A stretch of DNA of 64,000 bases from Acidobacteriota bacterium (lineage in GTDB: Bacteria > Acidobacteriota > Vicinamibacteria > Vicinamibacterales > UBA2999): NCBI GenBank assembly GCA_030697165.1, contig JAUYQQ010000015.1, positions 418,645 to 482,644 on the forward strand, read 5' to 3'. The notes under the pieces are model-generated. The model was not told the DNA's origin and did not search any database. It was given only the letters and a program-made list of their open reading frames with translations. Every line of letters starts with the position of its first letter. Positions within the stretch are counted from its first letter, which is position 1. A program made the translations under genes and the position numbers. Positions 50,027 through 58,009 of this stretch are shown here, piece by piece.

Positions 50027-50698
50027 ATGACCCTGCGCGCCCTCGCCAACAGCCTCCTGGCCTCTCTCTTCGAACCACCGTGCGCGGCCTGCGCGCGGCC
50101 GCTGCCAAACCCGCTCGACGGCGCGGTGTGCGAGCAGTGCTGGGCAGCAATCAGGACCGGCGCGCCCCTCACTGAGCACCCGCGCGGTCATGCCGTCGAG
50201 TGGGCGTGCGCGGTGGATCACTACGAGGGCCGCTTGCGCGACATCATCCACGCGCTGAAGTACGAGCGGCGGCGCTCGATCGCGAAGCCGTTGGGCCGCC
50301 TGATGCGCGAACGCGGCCAGGCGCTGCTGCTCGGTGCCGACCTGGTGGTCCCGGTTCCGCTACATCCCCGGCGCGAACGCGGTCGCGGCTTCAACCAGGC
50401 TGACGATCTGGCGCGGCAACTGGGGTTGCCGGTGGCTGCCCTGCTACGCCGGGTGCGCGACACCACCTCGCAAATCGAGCTGCCGGCCGACGCGCGGCAC
50501 CAGAACGTTCGTGACGCGTTTGCCATCGCTGATGGTCCGGCTAAAGCCGGACGCCACATGGCAACGGTGGTCGTTCTCGTCGATGACGTGTCGACGACGG
50601 GGGCGACGCTCGAGGCGTGCGCCCGGGTGTTGAAACGTGGCGGGGTCAGGGAGGTGCGGGCGCTTACAGCAGCCCGAGTCGTGACCGGACGGCGCTGA
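50027..50698 (+). CDS. ComF-like phosphoribosyltransferase family protein
   Basis: A 223-residue protein. A zinc-finger-like N-terminus (CAACARPLPNPLDGAVCEQC) is followed by the phosphoribosyltransferase fold with LIHALKYERR-type residues IIHALKYERRRSIAKPLGR, VVPVPLHPRRERGRGFNQAD and the PRPP loop VVVLVDDVSTTGATLEAC. ComF proteins take part in DNA uptake for competence; dprA is 4.4 kb away. Residues ~169-176 (DGPAKAGRH) are encoded by a GTCCGGCT-AA-AGCCGGAC palindrome inserted in frame. The 3' end overlaps convergent tmk by 35 bp. Confidence 0.9.
   Translation: MTLRALANSLLASLFEPPCAACARPLPNPLDGAVCEQCWAAIRTGAPLTEHPRGHAVEWACAVDHYEGRLRDIIHALKYERRRSIAKPLGRLMRERGQALLLGADLVVPVPLHPRRERGRGFNQADDLARQLGLPVAALLRRVRDTTSQIELPADARHQNVRDAFAIADGPAKAGRHMATVVVLVDDVSTTGATLEACARVLKRGGVREVRALTAARVVTGRR
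50535..50552. repeat. CTAAAG palindrome inside the ComF-like gene
   Basis: GTCCGGCT-AA-AGCCGGAC is perfect and translates in frame as part of GPAKAGR. It is the same arm sequence as the outer stem at 56387-56435. Confidence 0.75.
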
Positions 50699-51296
50699 GC
50701 ACGTCGGCCGACACCGCATCCTTGTCGCGGGCGCCGTCGAGATGCACCCACCCGGCGTCGTGGCCGGCCTGGCGGAGATAGCTCTCGCGAACGCGGCCGA
50801 GCAGCGGCAGGTCGCGCTCGAACTTGTCGCGCGCCACTTGCTTGCGAGTGAGCGAGGCGTCGGGAGGAATGTCCAGCAGCAGCGTCAGCGAGGGCTGTGG
50901 CAGGCGGCTCTGGATCTCGGTCAACCACGCCGCGTCCAGCCGCTGCGCCTCGCCGTACGCGATGCTCGACGCCAGGTAGCGGTCGCACACCACCATGCGA
51001 CCGGCCTCGAGCCACTGCAGAATCTGCGGCCGGAACTCGAACCGGTTGGCGATGTACAGCAACTGCAGGGTGTCGGGATCGTAGTGGCGCTCGCCCTGCA
51101 GCGCGTGGCCAATCTCGGTGCCGATGGCGGTGGTGTACTCGGGAAAGGTCAGGAACTCGGCGCCCAGTCCAGCGGTCCGAAACGCCGCCAGCAGCCGCTC
51201 GGCCTGGGTCTGCTTGCCGCTTTGGTCCAGTCCTTCAAAGGCAATCAAGTGGCCTGAGGGCTTAGGGGCTTGGGGGCTCGGGGGCTTGGGGTTCAT
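50664..51296 (-). CDS. tmk: Thymidylate kinase
   Basis: A 210-residue dTMP kinase. It has the P-loop LIAFEGLDQSGKQTQAERLL, FPEYTTAIGTEIGHALQGER, CDRYLASSIAYGEAQRLD (the DR-Y motif) and a C-terminal lid-type helix region. The start ATG overlaps the lysA stop (ATGA). The first ~14 residues (NPKPPSPQAPKPSG) are encoded by a GGGGCTTGGGGGCT-type repeat. The gene converges on the ComF-like gene with a 35-bp overlap. Confidence 0.94.
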   Translation of the reverse strand: MNPKPPSPQAPKPSGHLIAFEGLDQSGKQTQAERLLAAFRTAGLGAEFLTFPEYTTAIGTEIGHALQGERHYDPDTLQLLYIANRFEFRPQILQWLEAGRMVVCDRYLASSIAYGEAQRLDAAWLTEIQSRLPQPSLTLLLDIPPDASLTRKQVARDKFERDLPLLGRVRESYLRQAGHDAGWVHLDGARDKDAVSADVLSAVRSRLGLL

Positions 51297-52534
51297 TCGG
51301 TTTCGAGCGACAGCAGTTCGTCGAGCGTTTGCCGGCGGCGAATCACCCGCCACTCGCCGTTCTCGACCATCACCTCGGGCGACAGCGGCCGTCGCAAGTA
51401 GGTGTGCGCCATGACGGCGCCATACGCGCCCACGTCGTGGACGGCCAGGAGGTCGCCGACCGCGACCGGCGCCAGTTGCCGGTCGCGCGCATACGAGTCG
51501 GTGCTTTCGCAAATCGGGCCGACGATGTCGACCGGACCGGGTTCGCCGGCCCGCGGTACCACAGGTTCAATGTGGTGGAAGGCGTTGTAGAGTGCCGGCC
51601 TCATCAACTCGGTCATGCCGGCGTCGACTACGACAAAGCGCTTCGCGCCGGGAAACTGCTTGACGTCAACGACGGTCGTCAACAACCGGCCGGCCGGACC
51701 CACCAGCACGCGCCCGGGCTCGATCGCGATCTTGAGGCCGCTGCCCCGGGTGGCTGTCACCAGGGCGCGAACGTAGTCGGCCGGGTTTACCACCGGCGCG
51801 CCATCGTACGAAATGCCCAGTCCGCCGCCCATGTCGAGGTGCTGCAGGTGAATGCCTTCGTCCGCAAGCGCGTGCGCGAGCGCGACCACGGCCTCCGCGG
51901 CGCGGCTCAACGGGTCGAGGGTCGTGATCTGGGAACCGATGTGGACGTGCGCGCCGACCGGCGCCAGGCCCTGGCGGCCGGCCATCTCGCGAAACAGGGC
52001 CGGCGCTTCGTCGATCGGCACGCCAAATTTGTTGGACCGCAGGCCCGTGGAGATATGAGGATGGCTCTTCGCGTCGATGTCGGGGTTGACCCGCAACGCG
52101 ACCCGGGCCACCGTGCCTTGCGCGACCGCACGTTGATCGATGCGATCGAGTTCGCCGGGCGATTCGACGTTGATGGCCAGCAGCCCCAGCGCCACCGCGC
52201 GATCGATTTCGGACGCGCTCTTGCCCACCCCGGTGAACACGATCTGGTCCGGACGAAAGCCGCAGCGCAGCGCGACATCGACTTCGCCCAGCGAGTTGGC
52301 GTCGCCGTGGCTGCCAAGCGAGTGCAGCAGCCGCACCACCGCGAGCGCCGAATTGGCCTTGAGTGCGTAGTGGATGGCGTGCGGATAGCCGTCAAACGCC
52401 TCATCCAGCGTCGCGTAAGCGGCGCGAATCAGGTCGGCATCGTAGACGTAACAGGGCGTGCCGACGCCGGCGGCGATGTCCTGGAGCCGGGCGGTAGACA
52501 GGCCTGGAGAAGTCGCGGGTGCGGTGACAGCCAC
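51293..52534 (-). CDS. lysA: Diaminopimelate decarboxylase
   Basis: A 413-residue PLP enzyme making lysine from meso-diaminopimelate. The PLP lysine lies in HYALKANSALAVVRLLHSLG. HVHIGSQITTLDPL, HLDMGGGLGISYDG, EPGRVLVGPAG and the second-subunit Cys motif GPICESTDSYA follow. The start is taken as GTG 52534 with a close AGGA. Longer in-frame versions run through the divergent sigma gene and are rejected. Coupled to tmk by a four-base overlap. Confidence 0.95.
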   Translation of the reverse strand: MAVTAPATSPGLSTARLQDIAAGVGTPCYVYDADLIRAAYATLDEAFDGYPHAIHYALKANSALAVVRLLHSLGSHGDANSLGEVDVALRCGFRPDQIVFTGVGKSASEIDRAVALGLLAINVESPGELDRIDQRAVAQGTVARVALRVNPDIDAKSHPHISTGLRSNKFGVPIDEAPALFREMAGRQGLAPVGAHVHIGSQITTLDPLSRAAEAVVALAHALADEGIHLQHLDMGGGLGISYDGAPVVNPADYVRALVTATRGSGLKIAIEPGRVLVGPAGRLLTTVVDVKQFPGAKRFVVVDAGMTELMRPALYNAFHHIEPVVPRAGEPGPVDIVGPICESTDSYARDRQLAPVAVGDLLAVHDVGAYGAVMAHTYLRRPLSPEVMVENGEWRVIRRRQTLDELLSLETE

Positions 52535-52627
52535 TTTCCTGATTCTATCGCGCCGGCTGGGCGATTGGGGTGGGGTGGAATGGTATGATTCGGGGTCGGG
52601 GACGGCTCGTCCTCTGCCCACTGCCAC

Positions 52628-53227
52628 ATGCCTGATCCCTCGCCAGCGCCCCTTGAAGCCATCGACACGCTCATCGCGAGCTGTCTCGGCGGCGATCAGA
52701 CCGCGTGGGAGGAGATCGTGCGCCAGCACCGGCGCAAGGTCTTCAACATCGCCTACAAGTTCACCGGCCGGCACGACGAAGCCGAAGACCTGACGCAGGA
52801 CATCTTCCTGAAGATCTTCAAGTCGCTGCACACCTTCGACCGCCGCGCGAACTTCCAGACGTGGCTGGTCAGCGTCAGCCGCAACCTGTGCATCGATCAC
52901 TACCGCAGCGTCCGCAAGGAGCGCGAGACGATCGACCGCGACGTCGATGCCGGCGAGTTGACGCCCGCGGCGCCCGGCCAAAACGCCTTCCAGGCGCTCG
53001 AACAGGCCGACCGCGTCGAGCTGCTGCGCAAGGCGATGGCCGAATTGCCGCCGTCGCTGCGCGAGGCGGTCGTCAAGCGCGACCTCCAGGAGCTGTCGTA
53101 CCAGGAAATCGCCGATCAACTGAACTTGCCTGAAGGCACCGTGAAATCGCGCATCAACCGCGGCCGCACGGAACTGGCCCGCCAGGTGCAACGCATTCGG
53201 GAAGAAGACGAAGGGGTAACGGGATGA
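52628..53227 (+). CDS. ECF-type RNA polymerase sigma factor
   Basis: A 199-residue group 4 sigma factor. Region 2 has NIAYKFTGRHDEAEDLTQDI and FQTWLVSVSRNLCIDHYR. Region 4 has LPPSLREAVVKRDLQELSYQ and IADQLNLPEGTVKSRINRGR. Its stop overlaps the start of a STAS-domain gene (ATGA). This is unusual, since ECF factors are normally coupled to an anti-sigma factor rather than an anti-sigma antagonist. A 93-bp region separates it from divergent lysA. Confidence 0.94.
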   Translation: MPDPSPAPLEAIDTLIASCLGGDQTAWEEIVRQHRRKVFNIAYKFTGRHDEAEDLTQDIFLKIFKSLHTFDRRANFQTWLVSVSRNLCIDHYRSVRKERETIDRDVDAGELTPAAPGQNAFQALEQADRVELLRKAMAELPPSLREAVVKRDLQELSYQEIADQLNLPEGTVKSRINRGRTELARQVQRIREEDEGVTG

Positions 53228-53565
53228 ATCTCACGACCGATCGCGCTCAAGGCGTCGCCATCGTCCGCGTTGGCGAAACGCGACTGATGTATCCGCTGTT
53301 GGCCGATTTCTCGGGCGCGGTGATGTCTCTGCTGACCGCCGGCGACAAGAAGGTGATGATCGACCTGTCGAAGGTCACCTACGTCGACTCGGCCACCATC
53401 GGCTGCCTGATGGACCTCTACCGCCAGACCTCGGCGGCCGGCGGGGAACTGCGGCTGGCCGGCGTCAACAAGCGGGTCGAGACCATGCTGACCATGACCG
53501 GCGCCCACAACTTCCTCAAGATGTTCCCGGACGAGGCGGGCGCGCTTCAGAGCTTCGGGAGCTAA
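53224..53565 (+). CDS. STAS-domain anti-sigma factor antagonist-like protein
   Basis: A 113-residue single STAS domain with KKVMIDLSKVTYVDSATIGC followed by LMDLYRQTSAAGGELRLAGV. The Ser in YVDSATIG sits at the phosphorylation position of SpoIIAA/RsbV, so kinase control is plausible. It starts within the sigma-factor stop and precedes an 88-residue helical protein by two bases. No RsbW-type kinase is encoded nearby. Confidence 0.92.
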   Translation: MNLTTDRAQGVAIVRVGETRLMYPLLADFSGAVMSLLTAGDKKVMIDLSKVTYVDSATIGCLMDLYRQTSAAGGELRLAGVNKRVETMLTMTGAHNFLKMFPDEAGALQSFGS

Positions 53566-53567
53566 TC

Positions 53568-53834
53568 ATGCGGAGCATCAAGACCACATCGGGCACCGAG
53601 ATCGCGCTCGACGGCGACCTGCTCGCGGTCCTCGAGGCGCTATTCCACGAAGTGACCGCCAAGAAGGAACTGGAGCGGTCCTTCGAGGACCTGAACCGCG
53701 AGATCAACTACCTGATCGACCAGCTCACCGACGATGAGCGGCGCGCGTATCTGGCCGAAAGCCTGTTTCTGAACCAGGTGAAGTACGAGAACGACAAGCT
53801 CGAGGCGTACCTGAAGAAGATCGGGAAAAGGTAG
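53568..53834 (+). CDS. Small helical protein of unknown function
   Basis: An 88-residue protein with GTEIALDGDLLAVLEALFHE then a heptad-like segment (KKELERSFEDLNREINYLID) and a Lys-rich end. It is probably an alpha-helical coiled coil. It is the third gene of the sigma-STAS unit, two bases after the STAS stop, and may be the missing regulatory partner. No family recognised. Confidence 0.7.
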   Translation: MRSIKTTSGTEIALDGDLLAVLEALFHEVTAKKELERSFEDLNREINYLIDQLTDDERRAYLAESLFLNQVKYENDKLEAYLKKIGKR

Positions 53835-53835
53835 A

Positions 53836-53856
53836 AGTTGGTAGTTGGTAGTTAGG
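53836..53856. repeat. Short GTTGGTAGTT repeat
   Basis: AAGTTGGTAGTTGGTAGTTA lies between the small helical protein gene and the radical SAM gene. It is the same vocabulary as the intergenic repeats at 4811-4853 and 26979-27138. Confidence 0.6.
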
Positions 53857-53872
53857 ATTCAAGAGACCTGCC

Positions 53873-55234
53873 ATGTCGCTCCACTATCTCGCCAGCCGCT
53901 ACACCTGCTCGTGGCCGTGGTCCATCGGGGTGTTGCTCTGCGACGGCCGCATGGTGTGCGGCTGCGCCGATCCGTATGCCAAGCGCGTGCTCGGCGACAC
54001 CCGCACCTCGACGGTGTCGGAGGTGTGGCGCGGCGCCACCGCCAGCCAGCTGCGCATCGACATGAACGCCGGCGGGGCGGAGTTCTGCGGCGACTGCCCG
54101 CTCAAGCTGCCGCTCGCCCCCGGCCAGCAACCACCGCAGCGCGACCTCGACGTGGCCCCGCTGCCCGGCCGCCTCTATATCGAGACGACCGCCGCCTGTA
54201 ACATCTCGTGCTTCCAGGCGTGCTGCGCGCCGGAGACCGGCATCACCAAGACCCGCCAGGCCGGCATGCTCGACTGGGACGTGTTCACGAAAGTCGTGGA
54301 CGAAGCCGGGCCGTCACTCGGCCGGATCGACTTCTTCAACTACGGCGAAGCCTTCCTGCACAAGCGCGCGGTCGAGATGTGCGAGTACATCAAGACGCGC
54401 TTCCCGCACATCTACCTCTACACCAGCACCAACGGCCTGGCGTTCACCGAAGAGAAGGTCCGGCAACTGGCGCGCTCCGGCATAGACGAGGTGACGTTCT
54501 CGATCGACGGCGCGTCGCAGGAGACCTACGTCCGCTACCGCCAGCGCGGCAACTTCGACAAGGCCATCGCCAACCTGCGGGCGCTCGTCGACGAGCGCCG
54601 CAAGGCCGGGCGCGACCTGCCGTTCGTGAACTGGCGGTACATCCTCTTCAACTGGAACGACCACGACGACGAGATGGCGCGCGCGCGCGAGATGGCCGCC
54701 GAGATCGGCGTCGATCGCCTGTGCTGGGAGATCACCGATCACCCCGAGGATTCGTTCTCGCAGCGCTACCAGCCCGGCTCCGAGGGCAACGCGCGCATCC
54801 AGCACGAAATCTGGGACAACAGCGGTCTCGGCAATGCCATTCCCGGCATGACGCCGCGCGCCGAGATCCGCCTGCATTCGCCGCTGCCCGACCTGCCGTA
54901 CCTGGTGCGGGCCGCGACCACGTTGCCCCTGACCCCGAAGGTTCGCAACCTTTCGGGACAGCCGTTCCGCAAGACCACCAGCTCCGGCCGGCGGCTCGTG
55001 CGCCTCGGTGCGCAACTGATGCGCGAAGACGGCACGCTGATCGAACGCGATTACGCGCGCGCCTTCCTGCCCGCCGACCTCGCGCCTGGCGCCGAGATGG
55101 CGGTGCCGATCGAGGTGCCCATTCCGGAGACGCCGGGACGCTACGCGCTGAAGTTCGACCTGGTCAGCGAAGGGGTCGATTGGTTCGAGGCCTGCGGCTC
55201 GCCCACGACGACGAAGGGATTGTGGGTCAGGTAG
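53873..55234 (+). CDS. Radical SAM protein with N-terminal SPASM-like and C-terminal beta domain
   Basis: A 453-residue protein. The N-terminal ~80 residues carry C12, C23, C29, C31, C72 and C75 with GDTRTSTVSEVWRG between. This pattern is typical of the auxiliary iron-sulfur (SPASM/twitch) domain normally found after the radical SAM barrel. The barrel follows with C109-x3-C113-x3-C117-C118 (CNISCFQACC), not the canonical Cx3Cx2C, then IDFFNYGEAFLHKRAVEM and VTFSIDGASQETYVRYR. Residues ~350-453 look like a beta-sandwich (LVRLGAQLMREDGTLIERDY) as in Wzt-type carbohydrate-binding tails. Substrate unknown; peptide or polysaccharide modification is plausible. Confidence 0.82.
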   Translation: MSLHYLASRYTCSWPWSIGVLLCDGRMVCGCADPYAKRVLGDTRTSTVSEVWRGATASQLRIDMNAGGAEFCGDCPLKLPLAPGQQPPQRDLDVAPLPGRLYIETTAACNISCFQACCAPETGITKTRQAGMLDWDVFTKVVDEAGPSLGRIDFFNYGEAFLHKRAVEMCEYIKTRFPHIYLYTSTNGLAFTEEKVRQLARSGIDEVTFSIDGASQETYVRYRQRGNFDKAIANLRALVDERRKAGRDLPFVNWRYILFNWNDHDDEMARAREMAAEIGVDRLCWEITDHPEDSFSQRYQPGSEGNARIQHEIWDNSGLGNAIPGMTPRAEIRLHSPLPDLPYLVRAATTLPLTPKVRNLSGQPFRKTTSSGRRLVRLGAQLMREDGTLIERDYARAFLPADLAPGAEMAVPIEVPIPETPGRYALKFDLVSEGVDWFEACGSPTTTKGLWVR

Positions 55235-55255
55235 GGCGGGTGGGGCCGGCAGGGA
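55232..55255. repeat. Half copy of the GGGCGGGTGGGG repeat
   Basis: TAGGGCGGGTGGGGCCGGCA follows the radical SAM stop. It matches one arm of the inverted repeats at 8717 and 46982. Only one arm is seen. Confidence 0.5.
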
Positions 55256-55263
55256 GATTACTC

Positions 55264-56385
55264 ATGACTAGAGCAGCAGCCTTCAGCATTGCGATTCTTC
55301 TCGTTCTAAGCGTCGATGGTTTCGCGCAGCAGCGCGCCGCTGACGGCGTCACCATCAATGACGAGGGACTGCCACAGTACGCGACGTTCTCGCTGTGCGC
55401 GATCGACCCGGCGACGGGCCAGTCGGGCGCCGGCGTGACGACGCGGGTGCCGTTTGTGGGCCGCGCCGTGCCGCACGTGCGCGCCGGGATCGGCGCCGTC
55501 TGCACCCAGGCCTCCACCGTGGTCGAGTACGGACCGCGCGGGCTGGATCTGCTGGCCAAGGGCGTGGAACCGTCGGCCGCCCTGGCGCAACTGCTCGCCG
55601 ACGACCAGCAGCGCGAGTCGCGCCAGCTGGCCTTGATCGACATGCAGGGCCGCGCCGCCGCCCACACCGGCAAGCAGAACGGCAACTGGGCCGGCAGCCG
55701 GCAGGGCCTGAACTACACCGTGCAGGCCAACATCATGGTCGGCCCCGAGGTGGTCGAGGCGATCGCGGCGACGTTCGAGGCCACCGCCGGCACCGGCATG
55801 CCACTCGCCGAGCGGATGATCCTGGCCATGGAAGCCGGCCAGGCCAAGGGCGGCGACCGCCGCTGGGGCAACCTGCAATCGGCGGCGATCAAGATCGCGG
55901 ACCCGAACGATTCGGGGCGCGGCGGCGATCACATCGCCCTCGCGATCGAAGTGGGCGAGCATGCCGAACCGGTCGGCGAGATGAAGCGCATCTACTACAC
56001 GACCGCTCGCCGGCTCGGCTATCGGACGTTCTCGAAGGTGGAAGGCGCGGATGTGATTGAGTTGAAGCGCATGCTGCACGCGCTCGGTTACTGGCGGCCG
56101 ACACTGGCGGCCTTCCCGAGCACGCCTGCCGGCACCAACACGCCCACGATGCAGGAGCTGCGAAAGACCAACCCCGCGGCTTACGACACGGCCGTCGCCG
56201 AGGCGCGCCAGGCGTCGGCGGCGTTCACGCGCGAGTACGCGACGTTTGACGACGAGGCCATCGCGGCGGTCGACAAGTTCCGCGCCGACCAGAGCCTGAA
56301 CTACCAGGGCAACCCACCAGGGTTGGTCGATCAGCGACTGGTCGACGCGCTCAGGACTGCGTACTTCGCCAAGACGAAAAAGTAG
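55264..56385 (+). CDS. Exported DUF1028 (Ntn-hydrolase-like) protein with extended C-terminus
   Basis: A 373-residue protein with a signal peptide (FSIAILLVLSVDGFAQQ). It has the DUF1028 core: YATFSLCAIDPATGQSGAGV, VGRAVPHVRAGIGAVCTQAS, IDMQGRAAAHTGKQNGNWAG, YTVQANIMVGPEVVEAI and the GGDRRWGNLQSAAIKI segment. A ~110-residue helical C-terminal extension follows, with DEEA-type residues and a final peptidoglycan-binding-like KFRADQSLNYQGNPPGLVD. The family adopts an Ntn-hydrolase fold; activity is unknown. It follows the radical SAM gene by 29 bp. Confidence 0.85.
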   Translation: MTRAAAFSIAILLVLSVDGFAQQRAADGVTINDEGLPQYATFSLCAIDPATGQSGAGVTTRVPFVGRAVPHVRAGIGAVCTQASTVVEYGPRGLDLLAKGVEPSAALAQLLADDQQRESRQLALIDMQGRAAAHTGKQNGNWAGSRQGLNYTVQANIMVGPEVVEAIAATFEATAGTGMPLAERMILAMEAGQAKGGDRRWGNLQSAAIKIADPNDSGRGGDHIALAIEVGEHAEPVGEMKRIYYTTARRLGYRTFSKVEGADVIELKRMLHALGYWRPTLAAFPSTPAGTNTPTMQELRKTNPAAYDTAVAEARQASAAFTREYATFDDEAIAAVDKFRADQSLNYQGNPPGLVDQRLVDALRTAYFAKTKK

Positions 56386-56386
56386 C

Positions 56387-56435
56387 GTCCGGCTTCTTGA
56401 CCCGCCGAAGCCTTGGCGAAGGCGGTTAGCCGGAC
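56387..56435. terminator. Composite nested palindrome between convergent genes
   Basis: Outer arms GTCCGGCT (56387-56394) and AGCCGGAC (56428-56435) enclose CCGCCGAAGCC...GGCGAAGGCGG (56402-56425). The outer arms equal those of the CTAAAG palindrome at 50535; the inner element equals the family near 6957 and 28552. It lies between the DUF1028 gene and the convergent gene at 56439, so a bidirectional terminator role is plausible. Confidence 0.6.
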
Positions 56436-56438
56436 TGA

Positions 56439-57065
56439 TTACTCAACCTCGACCGGCGCGATGCAGTCGCGACTGGCGTCGGCGCCAATCGGCATCCAGC
56501 CGGTGAAGTCGGGCTGGGCCGCCATCATCAACACCGGCGACAGCGCGTCCGGCTTGAAGTCGGGGCCCGCCTCTTTCGCGAGGTCGGCACGAAACGCCTC
56601 GAAGCCCGCAACCGAAAACACCAGGTAATACAACTGACGCGTGGCGCCCATGGCCGACACGCGCCGATACCCCACGCAGGCTGGTGAAATCGCCGCGCGG
56701 TCGAGTCCGGCGGCCTGCGCCAGGGCCAGTACCCGTTCCGGAGTCACGCCCGCGGGCAGTTCCTGGCGCAGCGCGAGCGGTATGCCAGGCTGGCTGGGCG
56801 TACCCATCGACTCCATCTGCCGGCTGAACAACTGCCGGAACATGTTCATGGGCAGTTCGGGTGGCGGGCGCAGCGAGGCCACCGACCCCTGCGAATCGGC
56901 GGCGGTATCGACGCCGAGCGTCCAGCCCTGCAGATGCCGGGCCGACATCTGATACGGCTCGGCTCTGACGCTCTGCGCCGAACGCACAAACAGCCAGCCG
57001 CCCACGGCGATCACCACGAAGCCGATCGCCACCTTGACGAGCGGGTGCATTTTCTTTGCGGCCAT
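56439..57065 (-). CDS. Membrane-anchored protein of unknown function linked to cytochrome c
   Basis: A 208-residue protein with one N-terminal helix (VKVAIGFVVIAVGGWLFVRS) and a periplasmic-side domain. Segments include SARHLQGWTLGVDTAADSQ, LALRQELPAGVTPERVLALA and MGATRQLYYLVFSVAGFEAF. Two Cys residues (ISPACVGYRR, ASRDCIAPVE) could pair. The start overlaps the cytochrome c stop by one base (TAATG), so the two are co-translated and probably work in the same respiratory step. Family not recognised. Confidence 0.72.
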   Translation of the reverse strand: MAAKKMHPLVKVAIGFVVIAVGGWLFVRSAQSVRAEPYQMSARHLQGWTLGVDTAADSQGSVASLRPPPELPMNMFRQLFSRQMESMGTPSQPGIPLALRQELPAGVTPERVLALAQAAGLDRAAISPACVGYRRVSAMGATRQLYYLVFSVAGFEAFRADLAKEAGPDFKPDALSPVLMMAAQPDFTGWMPIGADASRDCIAPVEVE

Positions 57066-58009
57066 TACGGTTCCCTTGATGCGGTGTAGGCCGCGATCGC
57101 GATCATGTCGTCGACGGTGAGCTGCTCAACCGCGGCGTTCATCAGCGCCGACCACGGCCCCTTTCGCATGCCCTGTTGCATGTCGAACAACTGCCTGACG
57201 GTGTAGCTCGGCGAGCGGCCGGCCAACGGCGGCACCGGGCCCAGTCCCTTGAGGTCGGAACCGTGGCAGGTCCCGCAGGTCCTCGCGAGTGACTCGCCCC
57301 TCGCGATGCTGCCCTTCGGCACGTAGGCGACGAAACCAGACGATGCGTCACGCAACTCTGTTCGCCGCAGGTCCTCGGGCATTTCGATGATGCGTTGACC
57401 GAGTGGTTCGGTCCCTTCGCCGGCGGGTACGTGCATCGCCCCCGTAATCCGGGTCTTCGGCACGTCATCCGCTTCGACGACCCGGATCCACTTCTTGAAT
57501 GGGAACGATGCGAAGTAGGCCGCCGCCGTCCGGACCTCTTCGTCGTTGGCCGCCTTCGCATCCTGGATCATCGCGTTGGGCGGGCCCATCCTCGGCTCGG
57601 CGCTCTTCCGATCGCCAGTCTTGAAGTCGATCATCTGCTGAACGATGTAGGCGGCCGGCAGGCCGGCGAGCGAGGCGTTCTCGGGCCGGCCCTGGCCGTT
57701 GACCAGGTGACAGAAGCCGCATGCGCGCAACTCCGGACGCCGGCCGTGCGCCACGACAACGGGCATCGGCGGATGCTCGGATGGGTGCCAGTCAGGCGGA
57801 TTGAAGGCGTCGCGAGTCTGGGCGATCGTGAACGACAAGCTGCTGCCATTAACCCGTTGCGGTGCCGGCTCAGGCGGCGCGGGCTTGGCGCCCGGCACCG
57901 GCGGCGGATTCACCGTGTACGCCCACGGCGGCGGCAATGGCGCTTGTGCGGTTGCGACGACCGCGCCGAGGATGACGCCAACAACCACCAGTCCCAATCG
58001 CTGAATCAT
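57065..58009 (-). CDS. Diheme c-type cytochrome
   Basis: A 314-residue secreted protein. The signal peptide is LGLVVVGVILGAVVATAQA. Two haem-binding motifs, CGFCH and CGTCH, lie in two cytochrome c domains; GLPAAYIVQQMIDFKTGDRK and PSYTVRQLFDMQQGMRKGPW follow each motif in similar positions, showing an internal duplication. Periplasmic electron transfer is certain in type. A partner such as the PQQ dehydrogenase 4.5 kb away is possible but unproven. The start overlaps the DUF1801 stop (ATGA). Confidence 0.92.
   Translation of the reverse strand: MIQRLGLVVVGVILGAVVATAQAPLPPPWAYTVNPPPVPGAKPAPPEPAPQRVNGSSLSFTIAQTRDAFNPPDWHPSEHPPMPVVVAHGRRPELRACGFCHLVNGQGRPENASLAGLPAAYIVQQMIDFKTGDRKSAEPRMGPPNAMIQDAKAANDEEVRTAAAYFASFPFKKWIRVVEADDVPKTRITGAMHVPAGEGTEPLGQRIIEMPEDLRRTELRDASSGFVAYVPKGSIARGESLARTCGTCHGSDLKGLGPVPPLAGRSPSYTVRQLFDMQQGMRKGPWSALMNAAVEQLTVDDMIAIAAYTASREP

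Noticed and set aside
54208-55260. Upstream half of a 725-codon plus-strand frame ending at 56385
   Set aside because: Its first ~350 codons run out of frame through the radical SAM gene and have no motif. Only the part from ATG 55264, with a signal peptide, is the DUF1028 gene.
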